64,000 nt of DNA from positions 24,064,727 through 24,128,726 of the forward strand of contig CM051030.1 in assembly GCA_027627225.1 (NCBI GenBank), in the 5' to 3' direction. Both the position numbers and the translations under genes were made by a program. Positions 48,030 through 59,935 of this stretch are shown in pieces. Under the pieces are notes generated by a model, which had not been told where the DNA came from, did no database searches, and saw only the letters and a list, made by a program, of their open reading frames with translations. This DNA is from Congeria kusceri. Its lineage: Eukaryota; Mollusca; Bivalvia; Myida; Dreissenidae. Positions within the stretch are counted from its first letter, which is position 1, and each line of letters starts with the position of its first letter.

Positions 48030-49400
48030 CAAAGTATAGTCATGTTCTAAACTATTTTGAAAATGTCGTCATCTGTAGTGTTTCTATGTATGATGTTTTC
48101 CCCTTATTCAATTACAAAGATTCAGTAAAATAGGTAAAGACTTTTGTTCATCAAAAACTGTTGTTGTTTCAATATAAAAACGTTGTATCTAGCTAGTTTG
48201 GTGTTGAGAAAAACAAATGAAACCAATTTCTTACCATTCGCATATAGGTATACACTTGTACATATTATTTTGAAATTTCAGAAAGTTTGAAAATAGGTCT
48301 CATTTTCCGTCAGTTGTTTGCACTAAATAATTCACTATAACTTGTTTTACAAACATATACATTTATATCGCATCGTAAATGCAATATTTTCTGGAAAACA
48401 ATAATCTGTTAACGTCCAAGCATGTTGTAAAAATTGGCATATATCCTCTGTAAAATAGACTCGAACACACAACCTAACATTTTAAACAATTTAAAACTGT
48501 ATAACTTCGATAATTGAGGCATTTAGAACAACTGATAAAGAGAAAGTAAAACTCCTAGATTAGATCTCGCTGAAGCATATCAGTGACTATGATCTACGTC
48601 ACGCGTCAAGACAATACACAACAGACATGACCGACACTGACAGGCGGTGTTCCAGAATGTGTAAGTTATTGTATTATTTTCGCTCTAGTGTGTTCTTACA
48701 ATCCAATTGTGGTTGATTTGGTAGCATTTCACGCGATAATCCAATGGTTTGTCATAATTGGAATCACCTTTTGTTATCGTCTTGTATTTTTATGTTGCTA
48801 CAAAAAGTTCACCGAAAGTAAAAGTCATATGCTACACTCTGTTTGTGTATTATTTACAGCATGCTTCAATCACGTGATAGATCAGGTGGTGATACAAATT
48901 AACATATTAAGTCACTAGCCTGTCGAGTTAGTGCTTCCGATATGGTTTTCCCAAGATTTCTCTGATTTAAAGTAATAGCTCGCGGTAAACGGACAGAATT
49001 ATGTAGTCTGGATATATAATGGATTAAATTAAGGGTTTCTATGTGTTTTGACTATATAACTTGACAGTTAAACATACGGTATCGTTATTGGTTTGAACAT
49101 ATACTCTGGTATGCGTTCGCGGGTGATATATAATAATTATTGGTCTGATAACAACTGACCAGTGTTGATTTCCCCCGCTTTTAATGGCGACTACCCCATG
49201 CATATGTATGTATAACGAGTTGCCCCACTTTAATATTAATTCACCTAAATATTATGTACAAATGTACACATCTTATATTTTCAAAGTGTGTAGCTTAATG
49301 TGTGTATATTGACATTTTAGCTAATAAATATCCCATAACATCTTAATTTTACCACAATTAAGTATTAGGCCCTTAAAAAGCTATTTTTGTTGATTTCGTA
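48030..49400. other. No gene recognised
   Basis: A CRE-like tacgtcac lies at 48595-48602, near where a HECT-gene promoter might have been. There is no other support. The 76-codon plus frame at 48688-48918 has no motif. Confidence 0.3.
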
Positions 49401-49419
49401 TATTCAGCACATAATATGC

Positions 49420-50640
49420 ACCAAGCAAGCAAGCTCATATGGGCTATAGCTGGGCGGTATTTGTTTGCCCATATTAGACCCATATGGTTCCCAGCAAGGA
49501 ATCCCATGCGGGTCCACAGCAAGTATGCCCATATGGGTCCCAGCAAGCCATACCATGTAGGCACGATATGGGTTTTACCTTAGCTGATATACCTCATTGG
49601 CCCAGTGTGTGACCCATATGAATTATTTTGCAACAATAAAACCTAGATGGGTCCAGGAAAAGTAAACTCGTTTGGGTCTCTACTATAAAGCCCATATGGG
49701 GCCCAGGAAGCCAATCCATATGGGCCCAATTTGGGCTATAGCTGGGCGAAAAATATAATATTTGCTCCATTTGGGTCCCAAATGATACTTTTGCCCATAT
49801 GAGAACCATATGGGTCCAATAAAGGAAGCTCAAGTGGGTCCACTGCAAGTAAGCCCATATGGACCCTAGCAAGCCAACCCATGTGGGCACGATTTGGGTT
49901 TTACGTGGGCACATATAACATATGTGCACAGTGTGGGACCCAGATGCATTATCTTGCTACTATAAAACCCAGATGGGTTATAGTAAATTAAACCAATTTG
50001 GGTCCCTACTAAAATGCCCCATGGGTCCCATAGTCCATATGGGCCTAATATGGGCTATAGCCGGGCAACAATTACAATATGGGCCCCATGTGGGTCCTAG
50101 GTAAATTATATTGCCACTATAAACCCAGATGGTTCCAAGTAAAGTAAACCCTACTTGAAAGCCCATATGGGTCCCAGAAAGCAAGTCAATATGGGCCAAA
50201 TATGGGCTTAACTGGACAAAAATACAATATGGGCCCCATGTGGGTCCCTATTGATATGTTTTTGCCCATATTAGACGAATATATAGTCAAGAAAGGATGC
50301 TTATATTGGTCCACTCCATGTAAGCCCATATGGCTCCTAGCAAGCAAGGCCCCATATGGTTGAAGTATGGGCTACATCTCGGCAAATATTCAATATAGGC
50401 CACATGTGTGGCACAAAAATGTTTTTGCCCATATCAGACCCATATGGGACCCAGAAATCAAGAAAGCCCCTATGTTTTGCCCCTATCAAACCATGTGTGC
50501 CCCAGTCAAGTAAACCCATATGGGCTATATTTGAGCAAATATACAATATGGGCCCCATGTTGGTCTCAAAAGATAGTTTTGCCAATTTCAGTTCGATATG
50601 TGATCAAAATGTGCAGTTAGCATGCTTAAAGTAACGGTAT
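49420..50640. repeat. Complex minisatellite of gggccCATATGGGtcc words
   Basis: Units mix cccatatgggtcccagcaag, tatgggctatagctgggc and caatatgggccccatgtggg. The long period is about 150-160 bp, or twice that, with sub-units of about 22-24 bp. All ORFs within are artefacts. Shares gggccccatgtgggtc with the array at 55105-55650. Confidence 0.8.
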
Positions 50641-50959
50641 TGGTTGTTTTAATTTATTGTGTTCTTATCATATTTTATTTCAGCTGTGAAGACATCTAGA
50701 AAACATTTAAGTTTAAGTCAAAATTATATTTATCAATTAATACAATACAATAATGTTTTAATTGAAAAAAAATGTATATATTGTTTATAATGATATAATC
50801 AATAGCTAACTTTTAAATTTTGAATTTCAGTAATTATTTGAAGTTGTTGATCGATTAATATTTATGGAAATAACACTTTTGTTTTCTTTGAAAATGATTA
50901 AATTTTATCGGGACTTTAAAATAGTGATGCATTAATACATTTCAACATATACCATTTCA

Positions 50960-51060
50960 TAAACATGAAAGAGGGGCGAACGGACCCAGGTCGAGCGCGA
51001 TATAGGGCGAACGAAAACAAGGCCGAGACATTTAGGGCGAATGGACCCCGATTCATGAAA
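50960..51060 (+). repeat. Three ~33-bp units (gggcgaacggacc)
   Basis: ggggcgaacggacccagg, agggcgaacgaaaacaagg and agggcgaatggaccccg occur in succession. Confidence 0.6.
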
Positions 51061-51069
51061 ATTGCACCA

Positions 51070-52660
51070 TGAATCATGTTAGGCGGTTTTTATATATAAA
51101 ACAGATAGGCAGTTTATACAAAGTGTAAATTATGTATATTATATTTATAAAGTAACTTAACTTTACGCTGTTACTTTTCCTTGTATTGTGAAAGAGTTTG
51201 GTTGTCTAAACCTGATTTAAATTTGTCACACACTTTCGCGAGATAGAACATAAATTTTTGCTATTTGCGATCAAAATATTGCATTGCTATAATTGTGATA
51301 TTATTATAGGCACAATATATTATTGTTAGCTGCTTTGGCGGTACCAGGGTTGAAGAGTTAGCAACAAGGAAAATGAAGAACTGGTCTAATCAAGCCCCAC
51401 ATACAATCCTTGCCCTGGCCTTTGTCGGCATGCAAACTGCTTTTCAGCAACCATCCAAACCCAATAATGGGCATTATTTACGGTACTTTACTTTCAGTTA
51501 AACATTATATTGCCAGACCTGGCCTCACGTAAAATATCAAATATTTTGGGTACTATACTCAAAATTAATATAAACATTATTGTAGCATTTTCTTAGTCAA
51601 ATTTTATAAGGTATGGTTTAAACAGAAATTGGTTAGTGTTCTGCAAAACAAGGTTGGTGTGAAACGCTTGCGAATCACCATACAACTAATACAACTAATC
51701 TAATTTGGTAGTGGTATATGTCTTTATATCAATTCAATGAAGAGAAAAAGGACAAACTTTTTATATATTTGTATCATTGCGAAAAACTTAACATGTTCAA
51801 TTCCCAACGCAAACAGCTGTTAAAATATGTATGTCTATATAGGAGTATTTTGCCCACCTGTATGGCTTTTGTTTTTTTACCTTAAAATTGTAGACCTGAT
51901 GTTTAGTATAAATACAATGTAAGCAGTTACAGTTTCACAAAAATGTGTGTATTAAGTTCACTTAATGTACATGTAAAGCAGCCGCAGGCAATTTGGGCAA
52001 AATATGTCTTTTTTTTCCTGTAGATGATGTCAAATAGAACTGTCCACTACAAGTCAAGGATTGCTACAATTTAAGGCGCTAGAAGAACAAATGGTGTTTG
52101 AAGTATTAAATTAATGACTAATTCGTTGTCACGTACCGAGATAAATTAAGGGCATAATTAAAATGTGTTAATGGTGATGTTCATGAAAAAATAAATACAA
52201 CAGTGCAAGTGCAATAGGTGCGGGCTTTCCTGAGATAAAAGATAGCTCAGTCATTTCGTGATAATCACGGATTGCATGTAGTGTTGTTCCAGACTGTGTG
52301 AACTCGGGATTTAAATACATGCTCTAGCTGAGCTACTATGTTGACATTATTTCTAATGATAATGCTTCCAGTAATTACTTGATTTAATTTCATAAGCATG
52401 TGACTGCAAACAATAAAGGAAACAAGGGACTTTGTAACAATACAACATGTATTGAGAAGCGTCCATACCAGTAGCTTTGCAAAATAATAGTGATCATTCT
52501 GATTTTATGGGGAAACTTTTGTGAGGTATCTAAATAATTTCCATTTGCCAGTAAATGACTTTCGCCAACTGAAGATAAAACCGGTTCTCTGAATGTGGTC
52601 AAAAATTTCAATATTTGAAGACATTTGTTAACCTACTGTGTCGATGGATATGACATTGTT
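51070..52660. other. No gene recognised
   Basis: AT-rich. 52240-52325 has weak tRNA-like boxes (gatagctcagtc ... gaactcgggatttaaatac) that are too degraded to call. Confidence 0.35.
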
Positions 52661-52664
52661 TGAT

Positions 52665-53050
52665 TTCTAGCTCGACTATTCGAAGAATAGGTGAGCTTTT
52701 CTACTACGCCTGGCGTCGGTGTCCGCGTCTGAATTTAGTCAAGTTTTTATTCAAATATTTTTAACTGCACAACTACATAAGCTATTCACTCGAAACTTAG
52801 AATATATATGTCATCAACTCCAGTGTCATGGGCAACATTTTGAATAACTGTTTTGTATATTGACATAGTTATGCCCCCGCTTTCGCATAGATTTTCTGGT
52901 TAAAATTTGTATTCATAAGTCTTATAGTTTGAAACTAAATATGTTATTCACTTGAGACTTAGGATATACTTGTGTCATCGACTCCAAAATCAAAAGTTAT
53001 ATTCCCCATAACTCAGGTTTGTATTTTGCAAGAGTTATTCCCCTTTTCAA
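52665..53050. repeat. Dispersed bivalve-type repeat (tagctcgactattcgaag)
   Basis: Starts with the hairpin tagctcgactattcgaagaataggtgagc (a near-palindrome) and runs through tggcgtcggtgtccgcgtc and catagttatgccccc. It is the inverted counterpart of the element at 24050-25025. Confidence 0.7.
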
Positions 53051-53235
53051 ATTATTTTTTTTAGATTTGTTCTTTTATTCCAATGACTAGTAACTTCCAA
53101 ACTTAATAGGTTCAACAATCCTAAATAAAATATGCAAATAATTATTTCAGCAGCTGCCTGTATAACTTCCTGCAAAAGCCAAAAAAGTGTGTTTCGGGCA
53201 ACTGTCTTAAAAAAGGTAGGTAGGTTCGGGATTGA

Positions 53236-53240
<5 letters not shown>

Positions 53241-53268
<28 letters not shown>
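53241..53268. repeat. (GT)14 microsatellite
   Basis: Uninterrupted GT tract. Confidence 0.95.
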
Positions 53269-53270
<2 letters not shown>

Positions 53271-53821
53271 TTGTTTTTTTAAGACACATTTCGGTTAAAC
53301 AACATCAAAATAAAATCTGACAATACGGCTTTCATGAAAAACAGTTGTTACTACAACCTTTAGGGTTGGGTGTGGGGTTCGTTAGGTAGGGTTGGGTTGC
53401 CCGAAACACTAAATTTATTTCTTTTGGCCTTACGTTTTAAAGCGCTAGTGTAGTACTAACAAGAATCGACATATTTAATGTTGTTTTTCTTGAAGTTGAG
53501 AATGTGTTGACAGTTTGTGTCGTTTAAGATAATATTATTAATATCATTTATAATTATTTACATATGCGCAATAAAGCATTTTAGAAATAATTGTATATTG
53601 AAAATGTTTTGAAAATTGTAAGAATACTTGTTGCTGTACAAAAAATGTTTCAATTTACATTCATGATTCTTTACATAAATTTAACGGTTTGCCTAATCGG
53701 CCCCAGAGATTCTGCTATGCCCAAAAATTGTGTTTTACATGTTGGTGTTGAGCTTGGCTTTTTATCACAATAATAGGAATTGGTACTGCATTTGAACTGT
53801 TACTATTGTTGTTGTTTTTTA

Positions 53822-54262
53822 ATTTAAGGGACCTGTTAACAGATTAACAATCTGACAATTTTTCAACTTTTTGTTACCGATTCCAAAAGTAAAATAACAG
53901 TGTATACACGGGAGCAAAATAACACCTCGGACCAATAAATATGCTGCAAAAGCCGTTTCGTTTATAACTAATTATGAGTTGAAATTGATAAAATTATCAA
54001 ACATTTTTAACGCTAAACGATCGAATAATTTGGAGCGTTTCTGTTGTTTTCGTTGAAACTGTTGGCATCACGTGAACACTAACATACAGTAAATAAATCA
54101 GGGTGAAATGCAGGAATGGCCGAGAGGTTAAGGCGATAGCCTTTTTATATGCAGGTCCCGGGTTATTATACTTGAGTTTTTAGTTCCGATGTTTAAATCT
54201 GTCAAGTTAATATTTTAAATGGTATACTACAAAAAATGCGAAAATCTTTAAACAAGTCCCTT
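53822..54262 (+). mobile_element. AAAGGGACCTG-ended element with internal tRNA-Ser/Leu-like part (copy B)
   Basis: Begins ttaagggacctgttaacag and ends acaagtccctttaaa, giving inverted ends. It contains tttctgttgttttcgtt, tcacgtgaacac and the tRNA-like aatggccgagaggttaaggc, followed by a broken B box (ggtcccgggtta). The same block order occurs on the minus strand at 22020-22265. Confidence 0.65.
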
Positions 54263-54269
54263 TAAAAAT

Positions 54270-55100
54270 TCAGGGAATACCAGATGGATCTAAACAATAT
54301 TTTGTGCCATCTTAGTTCTTGACGCAAATACTCTGTGTACATTTTTAAAACCGGATCGAGTTATGTTTATAATAAAACTTAAAAGTAATGTTCCACATGC
54401 TTTTAATATTAACAATGCTATGCTCTGTAGATAACTTACTATGCCCACTTTCATGTTGATTGTAACATTATATTAGATACATTTACGCATAATTATTAGT
54501 TTTTTTGTAATTTGCCATTACGTTATATTAAAATAAATCTTTATTTTAATACGCACTCGTTTTAATCATAAATGAGGACATGGATATAATAATTATAAGT
54601 ATATTATGCAAGGTACCTTAGACATACATGCAGATCTCGATATGCTTATTTGAACATCTGTCTCACATGTTGCATTATGTGTTATTGTACTATTATTAAA
54701 ATATTATGTTTTGTCCAATTCACGGATTAAGATAAATAGCTTGTTTTAAACATGATTTTAAGTGTTTATTATAAATACATTAATAACTAAAAACAACTCA
54801 AAGTTTTAATGATATGGTTCTGATTAAAATATTAATAATTTGTCCTTTGTTAATTGTTGGTTGTTGTAAATCTGTATCTGACAGACATGTGATTGTCAAT
54901 AACAATACATTGTTATGACTACAGGTTTGCGGGACTACAGACTGGAAATCTACGTGTGGCCATTAACAGCCTATATTTAAAGTGTCCTGTCTGTGAAGTT
55001 TGACAACCATAGAATGTTACAAACAACTTCGCAACAACTGCCTTTGTATAAGTGACACATTATGACGAGAATCATGTTTGGACGTTTTAGTAACGCTTTT
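54270..55100. other. AT-rich spacer, nothing recognised
   Basis: No coding or repeat signal supported. Confidence 0.4.
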
Positions 55101-55104
55101 ATTC

Positions 55105-55650
55105 AGGTTTTCCCTTTAGGACCGATCTGTGTTGCAACCAATGTGGGATCCATTCAAATCCCGATTGTACTTTCTGCGGTGGGGCCCATGTGGGTCTTCC
55201 TTCAAGGTCCCATTTGTGGTTTCCCATTATGGTCCCATGTTAATACCACATGGGTCCCATGGTAGACCCATTTGTAACCTATATGTGACCCACGTAAATC
55301 CCGGTTGCACTTTCTGGGGTGGGGCCCATGTGGGTCTCCCATCAAGATCCCATCTGTGTTGGCCATAATGGTCCCATGTTTAGACCACATGGGTCCCATG
55401 GTGGACCCACATTGTAACCCATATGGGACCCACGTAAATCCCGGTTGCAGTTTCTGGATTGGGGCCCATGTGGGTATCTCATCAAGGTCCCATCTGTGTT
55501 TGCCCATTATGGTACCATGTTGCGACCAAATGCGTCCCATGGTGGACCCATTTTCTAACCCGTATGTGACTCATGTAAATCCCGGTTGCACTTTCTGGGG
55601 TGGGTCCCATATTGGTAGCCCACAAGGGGCATATATGGCTCCTATCTTGG
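55105..55650 (+). repeat. 140-bp minisatellite, about 3.7 copies
   Basis: The anchor ccggttgcactttctgg (first copy ccgattgtac) occurs at 55161, 55301, 55441 and 55582, spacing 140, 140, 141. Each unit holds ggggcccatgtgggt, catcaaggtcccat and atgggtcccatggt. ORFs on both strands are artefacts. Confidence 0.92.
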
Positions 55651-55659
55651 TTTGCTTGC

Positions 55660-58030
55660 AGGGCAATATATTACTAGTATTATTTATTTCTTAAACCTGT
55701 TAATATATTCTATTTACTTGGGATACTTATCATTACTTTACAAGATTACACATATTTAATTATCTATTATTAAAAGGAATATATGCTAGTAAACTATGTT
55801 TAACATAGTATTTTGTTGTTTGGGACTAAATAGTAATTGATGAAGACAAAGCTCCAGTAGAGTACACATTTTCCAATATGTGTCAACGGAGACCTTCTGG
55901 TGTTATGCTGGTGTCATATTTGCAATACACTGTTTAGACCCTCAGGTGAAATACCGGTAGGGGACTAATGAATCATTATGTAAATCAAAATAATTCGTTG
56001 TCAAAATGTTCAAACGAAGCATCGATAACAGGATATAAACTTTCTTCGCAACCAGCCAAAATAGCCGATAGTGCGCATTAATTTAGTCGTGTTCTATGAT
56101 ATTCAAGTGAATTGTTCGGTCACAATAAATTAGCGAAAGTAGATCAACGTTGGAAGTTACAATTTTAATAAATTGATTTTTCAGTTACTGTTATTAAAAT
56201 AAATAAGTTTAAGAACACGCATTATAGGCAATATCTTCGATAATTAAAAGGTAAGAAAACGGACATGAGCCTTTGCTCTTTAGAAGAAGGTCCATTCGTT
56301 GTTTCAATGTACTGACTACCTTCCTGCAAAAAAACAACAAGTTGTTGCTTTATAACATATTTGCGAATAGCTCTTCTTCATCCTGTTAGTGTACGTCAAC
56401 AGTCTAAAACCAGTATGACTATAATGTCTTAAGAAAATGGTCATTCATTAATTAGTACCTAAAATACCATAATTAAGAGATGGTTATCAATGCAACAATA
56501 CTGAAGAATGTAGAAAGAAGTAGTATTATTAGAAATAGTACGAGTAGGAGGAGGAGAACCTCTGACCGTGTTCTAGATTAACTCATTATTTGCCTGCATA
56601 GAAAATAACTAGTTCCTAGCGAAATATGCTTCTTAATCCTGTCTTAAATGATGACGTTTGGCATGATATTTTTCTGATCAATTATATAAAAAAATAAACA
56701 CATGATTTAAATATGGCTATCAGACTGCTGATATTGTTATGTATTAAAATAAAACTCATAACTTCGAGGTAAATCTCAACATTTTAAACATCAAACATGA
56801 TGCAGTTTTAATGTGAATGCGTAATGAGCTGTTACATATGTCTGCTAATGGCAATTATTTTGTCGAATTAGTATCAATGCTGTCAAAAAATGAAAACTTA
56901 AAAATCCGTTCAATTAACAATATTAAATGCTGAAAACTACACATGCAAATAACATGTATACATGCACAACACTGTATATTATCCATTCTGCATTGTATAT
57001 TATGCTTAAGTAGTTGTTTTCATGTATCATATATATGTTAAATAGTAATTTTTCGGAGACATATTGACAAATGGATAAAGCCCAGACTGTGATAAAGTCC
57101 AAACTACATTTTAAAGTGAATTGGATCATAACCAAACCAGTTATTGATTTGTTTTGGAAAGTAAAGCATGTTAGGGTTTTCTCGTCATTATCCCCACATA
57201 TTTACCGATATATTTGACAAAGCTTCTTCACCAAAACAAACTCATTTATCACACACTTTGGGCTTACTCCGTTCTAAAGTTTGGTCTTCATCTGCACTTT
57301 GTGTCCACTTAGTTAGGCTTTATCCATTAACGAACATACCATTCCCAGATAATATTGTTTTTGACCCACGAACAACATACGGTTTAAAATATTCTTGCTG
57401 ATTTTTACATAGAAATATAACACAATTATCCTAGTTAAACTAGCAAATAAGCAACGCAAAAAGTAGTCCGGATTTTGAGCGCAGCATAATACAATGTAGT
57501 TTTCATTACGATTGCATAAATATTTGTCCGATTACGATAGAATCTATATAATTTTAGCATTATCGTTGTCAATCGGCTATTAACAACTTTGTGTCGTTCT
57601 GATGCGTAGCTATTCCTGCTTATTTCTTAAAACAAACGTTAAAATGGGCTTCTATATATATTAATGTATTATTCTCAAACAGTTTACTTTGATACTGTCA
57701 GTATATATTATATATGGCTTTTTTCTCTTGATCGTTTGTTTAGAGTTGCATTGCTTTTGTTGCGTTTTTGTGTTTCTTTTTCAGAAATCGCTCAGTCCAA
57801 TAGTTCAAATATTTAATAATCGTATCTAAGCACATGAACATAGATTATAATAGTCCCGAAATATTATGATGTTTGCGATAATCGCTATTTATTTATCTTT
57901 ACTCTGTTTAGCACAAATATTGGGTCGCGCAATGTCCGTTCTTGTCATTGCTCCGTACTGTGTTTTGGTCACTAACCTAATGGTGGTTATTTTTGTATTG
58001 ACAAATATTCAACCGCCATAATGTTCCTAT
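55660..58030. other. No gene recognised upstream of the LINE
   Basis: AT-rich. A 77-codon plus frame at 57168-57401 has protein-like composition but no motif or known relation to the LINE. The true 5' end of the LINE may lie in 57400-58030. Confidence 0.3.
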
Positions 58031-58186
58031 TTAAATAACAATATTATCCACCAACAACCCTACACCTCATACTATGAGCGCATCAACGAACTTCAGCCAT
58101 ACATCCACGTCCTCTGCTTGTGTCCACTGTTTCAGTCCTTCATTTGTTCTTACAAAATTAACTTACTTCACTTTCTCATCTCTGGA

Positions 58187-58210
58187 GATGTACATCCAAA
58201 CCCAGGACCA
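58187..58210 (+). other. 2A-like motif (DVHPNPGP) at the LINE N-terminus
   Basis: The codons spell GDVHPNPGP, which matches the ribosome-skipping 2A consensus D-(V/I)-E-x-N-P-G-P except that the Glu is His. The 2A motif at the N-terminus of LINE proteins is known in several invertebrates. With His at the Glu position, activity is uncertain. The motif lies in the first readable part of this LINE, followed shortly by a frameshift. Confidence 0.6.
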
Positions 58211-59164
58211 ACAAAAATGAACACATCTGCTGATGACAACTCTTTGACTTTGACTACAGTGACATTCTAAAGAGTGGACTAAGTATCATGCACCTAATGT
58301 ACAGTGCATAAAACACAAATTAGACATAATTGACATAGAAATACAACACTATGACATAGTGGCTTTTACAGAAACATGGCTTAAACCATCCATAAGCAAT
58401 GCCGATATACATTTGTCAAATTTCCAACCACCGATACGCTGCGACAGAAACGACAGAGAAGGTGGAGCAGTCGCAATTTATGTTAAACACGGCCTTCATT
58501 TTGTTGAACGCCCAGACCTAGGCGTACACGGCCTTGAAACCATCTGGATCGAGTTAAGAACTAATCAGAAAAAAACTCATCATTGGCGGTTTCTACCGAC
58601 CACCCGATTCAAACACTGACTATTGGCTAAAGGTGGAACAAAGTATACCAAGGTTTTAATCAATCAGCAGACAATGTTATAGTCGCAGCTGACTTTAAGG
58701 TATTCGACCCATCATTAGCTCGTTAATTTCCGTGTAATTTCGACGAAAGCCGTAGCCGTCCGTACATTACCGTTCGCAGTCGGAATACATACAAAACTTC
58801 TTTAAAAATTATATATTTCTTTAGCTACACCGTAGTATTTGTTTCAGATTTTAATATCGTTGCTTTTAAAAGCAAATTATATCTAAATTAACTATTAAAA
58901 TGTAAAGAGTATAATTAAAACGAAAGTAGAATCGAAGTTTGTTCCCTTTGGAAATCATGATCATTTGAACGCTTATTCAATTGTATGTGCATATGACAGC
59001 GTTTATTTACCTTGATATAAATCATTCTGACTGACGAAAACGTAATAATAGAGGTAGATTTTCAAGAGAAAAAGACACAGTAACAATGTAAATTTTGTCG
59101 GCTATGATCAACTGCCATGATCTGTGACAGTGTGGTTGGAACATCACCGAGAAGCATATTAGTT

Positions 59165-59284
59165 AGACCGTTTATGTCTACGTGAAATATTGTGACAAAT
59201 GTGATGTCAGTAATGTTCTCCATTGGAAAACTGACAAAGAAATCAAGTCAAACGGCAAGCCTAATACCAAGCTGTGTATGGGTT
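59165..59284 (+). other. Exon-like coding fragment inside the TTAA element
   Basis: Open frame VYVYVKYCDKCDVSNVLHW then KTDKEIKSNGKPNTKLCM, ending at ATGG|GTTAGT. The YCxKCDV piece faintly recalls the Cys-rich tail of piggyBac transposases, but the rest does not follow. It is a captured gene fragment or transposase relic. The next exon-like piece (59762) does not match in phase. Confidence 0.25.
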
Positions 59285-59761
59285 AGTATCAGTTCATTAT
59301 CTAATTGTAAAGCCATTTGTTTGTATGGTAATAGTTACTAAGATAATCACAACTCGTGAATGGTCGTGTAAATATACTAAATAAAAGTGTTTGATTTTTA
59401 TTAATTCACAGAACATAAAGTTTGGAAATATAATAAGATGAAGTACTAGTAATAGTTTCCAAGCTTAGTTAAACTTAGTTAACAATGTTCTATGTTTTGA
59501 CATAATTATTTAATTATGTTACAATTTCCATATTGAAAATGCCATCAATTTTGCTTTGTCATTTTGTTAAGTGTCATAACATAACCTTATAAGATGGTTA
59601 CTAAAACGTGTCTAAAAATTCAACATTTGACATTAAATTTTGCTCAACTGACATCGGTGCCATATCAGACAATTATTAAAGCAATAATTGTAGTTTAAAT
59701 TAATATCAGTCTGTAAGTAGAATCTACTGTAAAACTGTGTACTGAAAACTTATTTTCAGTG

Positions 59762-59935
59762 ATGCTGTTGTTCAGAAAAGCAAACACACATCCAGTACGA
59801 TGGGCGACATGTTAGATGGCGACCAGGCTGTTAGTGTTCAACCAGAGGCATCGCTAGTAGCAGTCTCATTCCCATATTTATCAACAGCTGGGCGCAACCA
59901 GCTGATGTTCAAAATAAGAAGGCCAGAACATTGAT
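59762..59935 (+). other. Second exon-like fragment inside the TTAA element
   Basis: After a perfect ttattttcag acceptor one frame reads SDAVVQKSKHTSSTMGDMLD, then DQAVSVQPEASLVAVSF, ending at a TGA. No family recognised. The minus-strand 62-codon ORF here is its shadow. Confidence 0.25.

Noticed and set aside
49373..50634. Several ORFs with MGLIWA / PIWAHMG repeats
   Set aside because: Products of the catatggg minisatellite in both strands.
52240..52325. tRNA-like boxes (gatagctcagtc, gaactcgggatttaaatac)
   Set aside because: No stem pairing and only partial box matches; too degraded to call.
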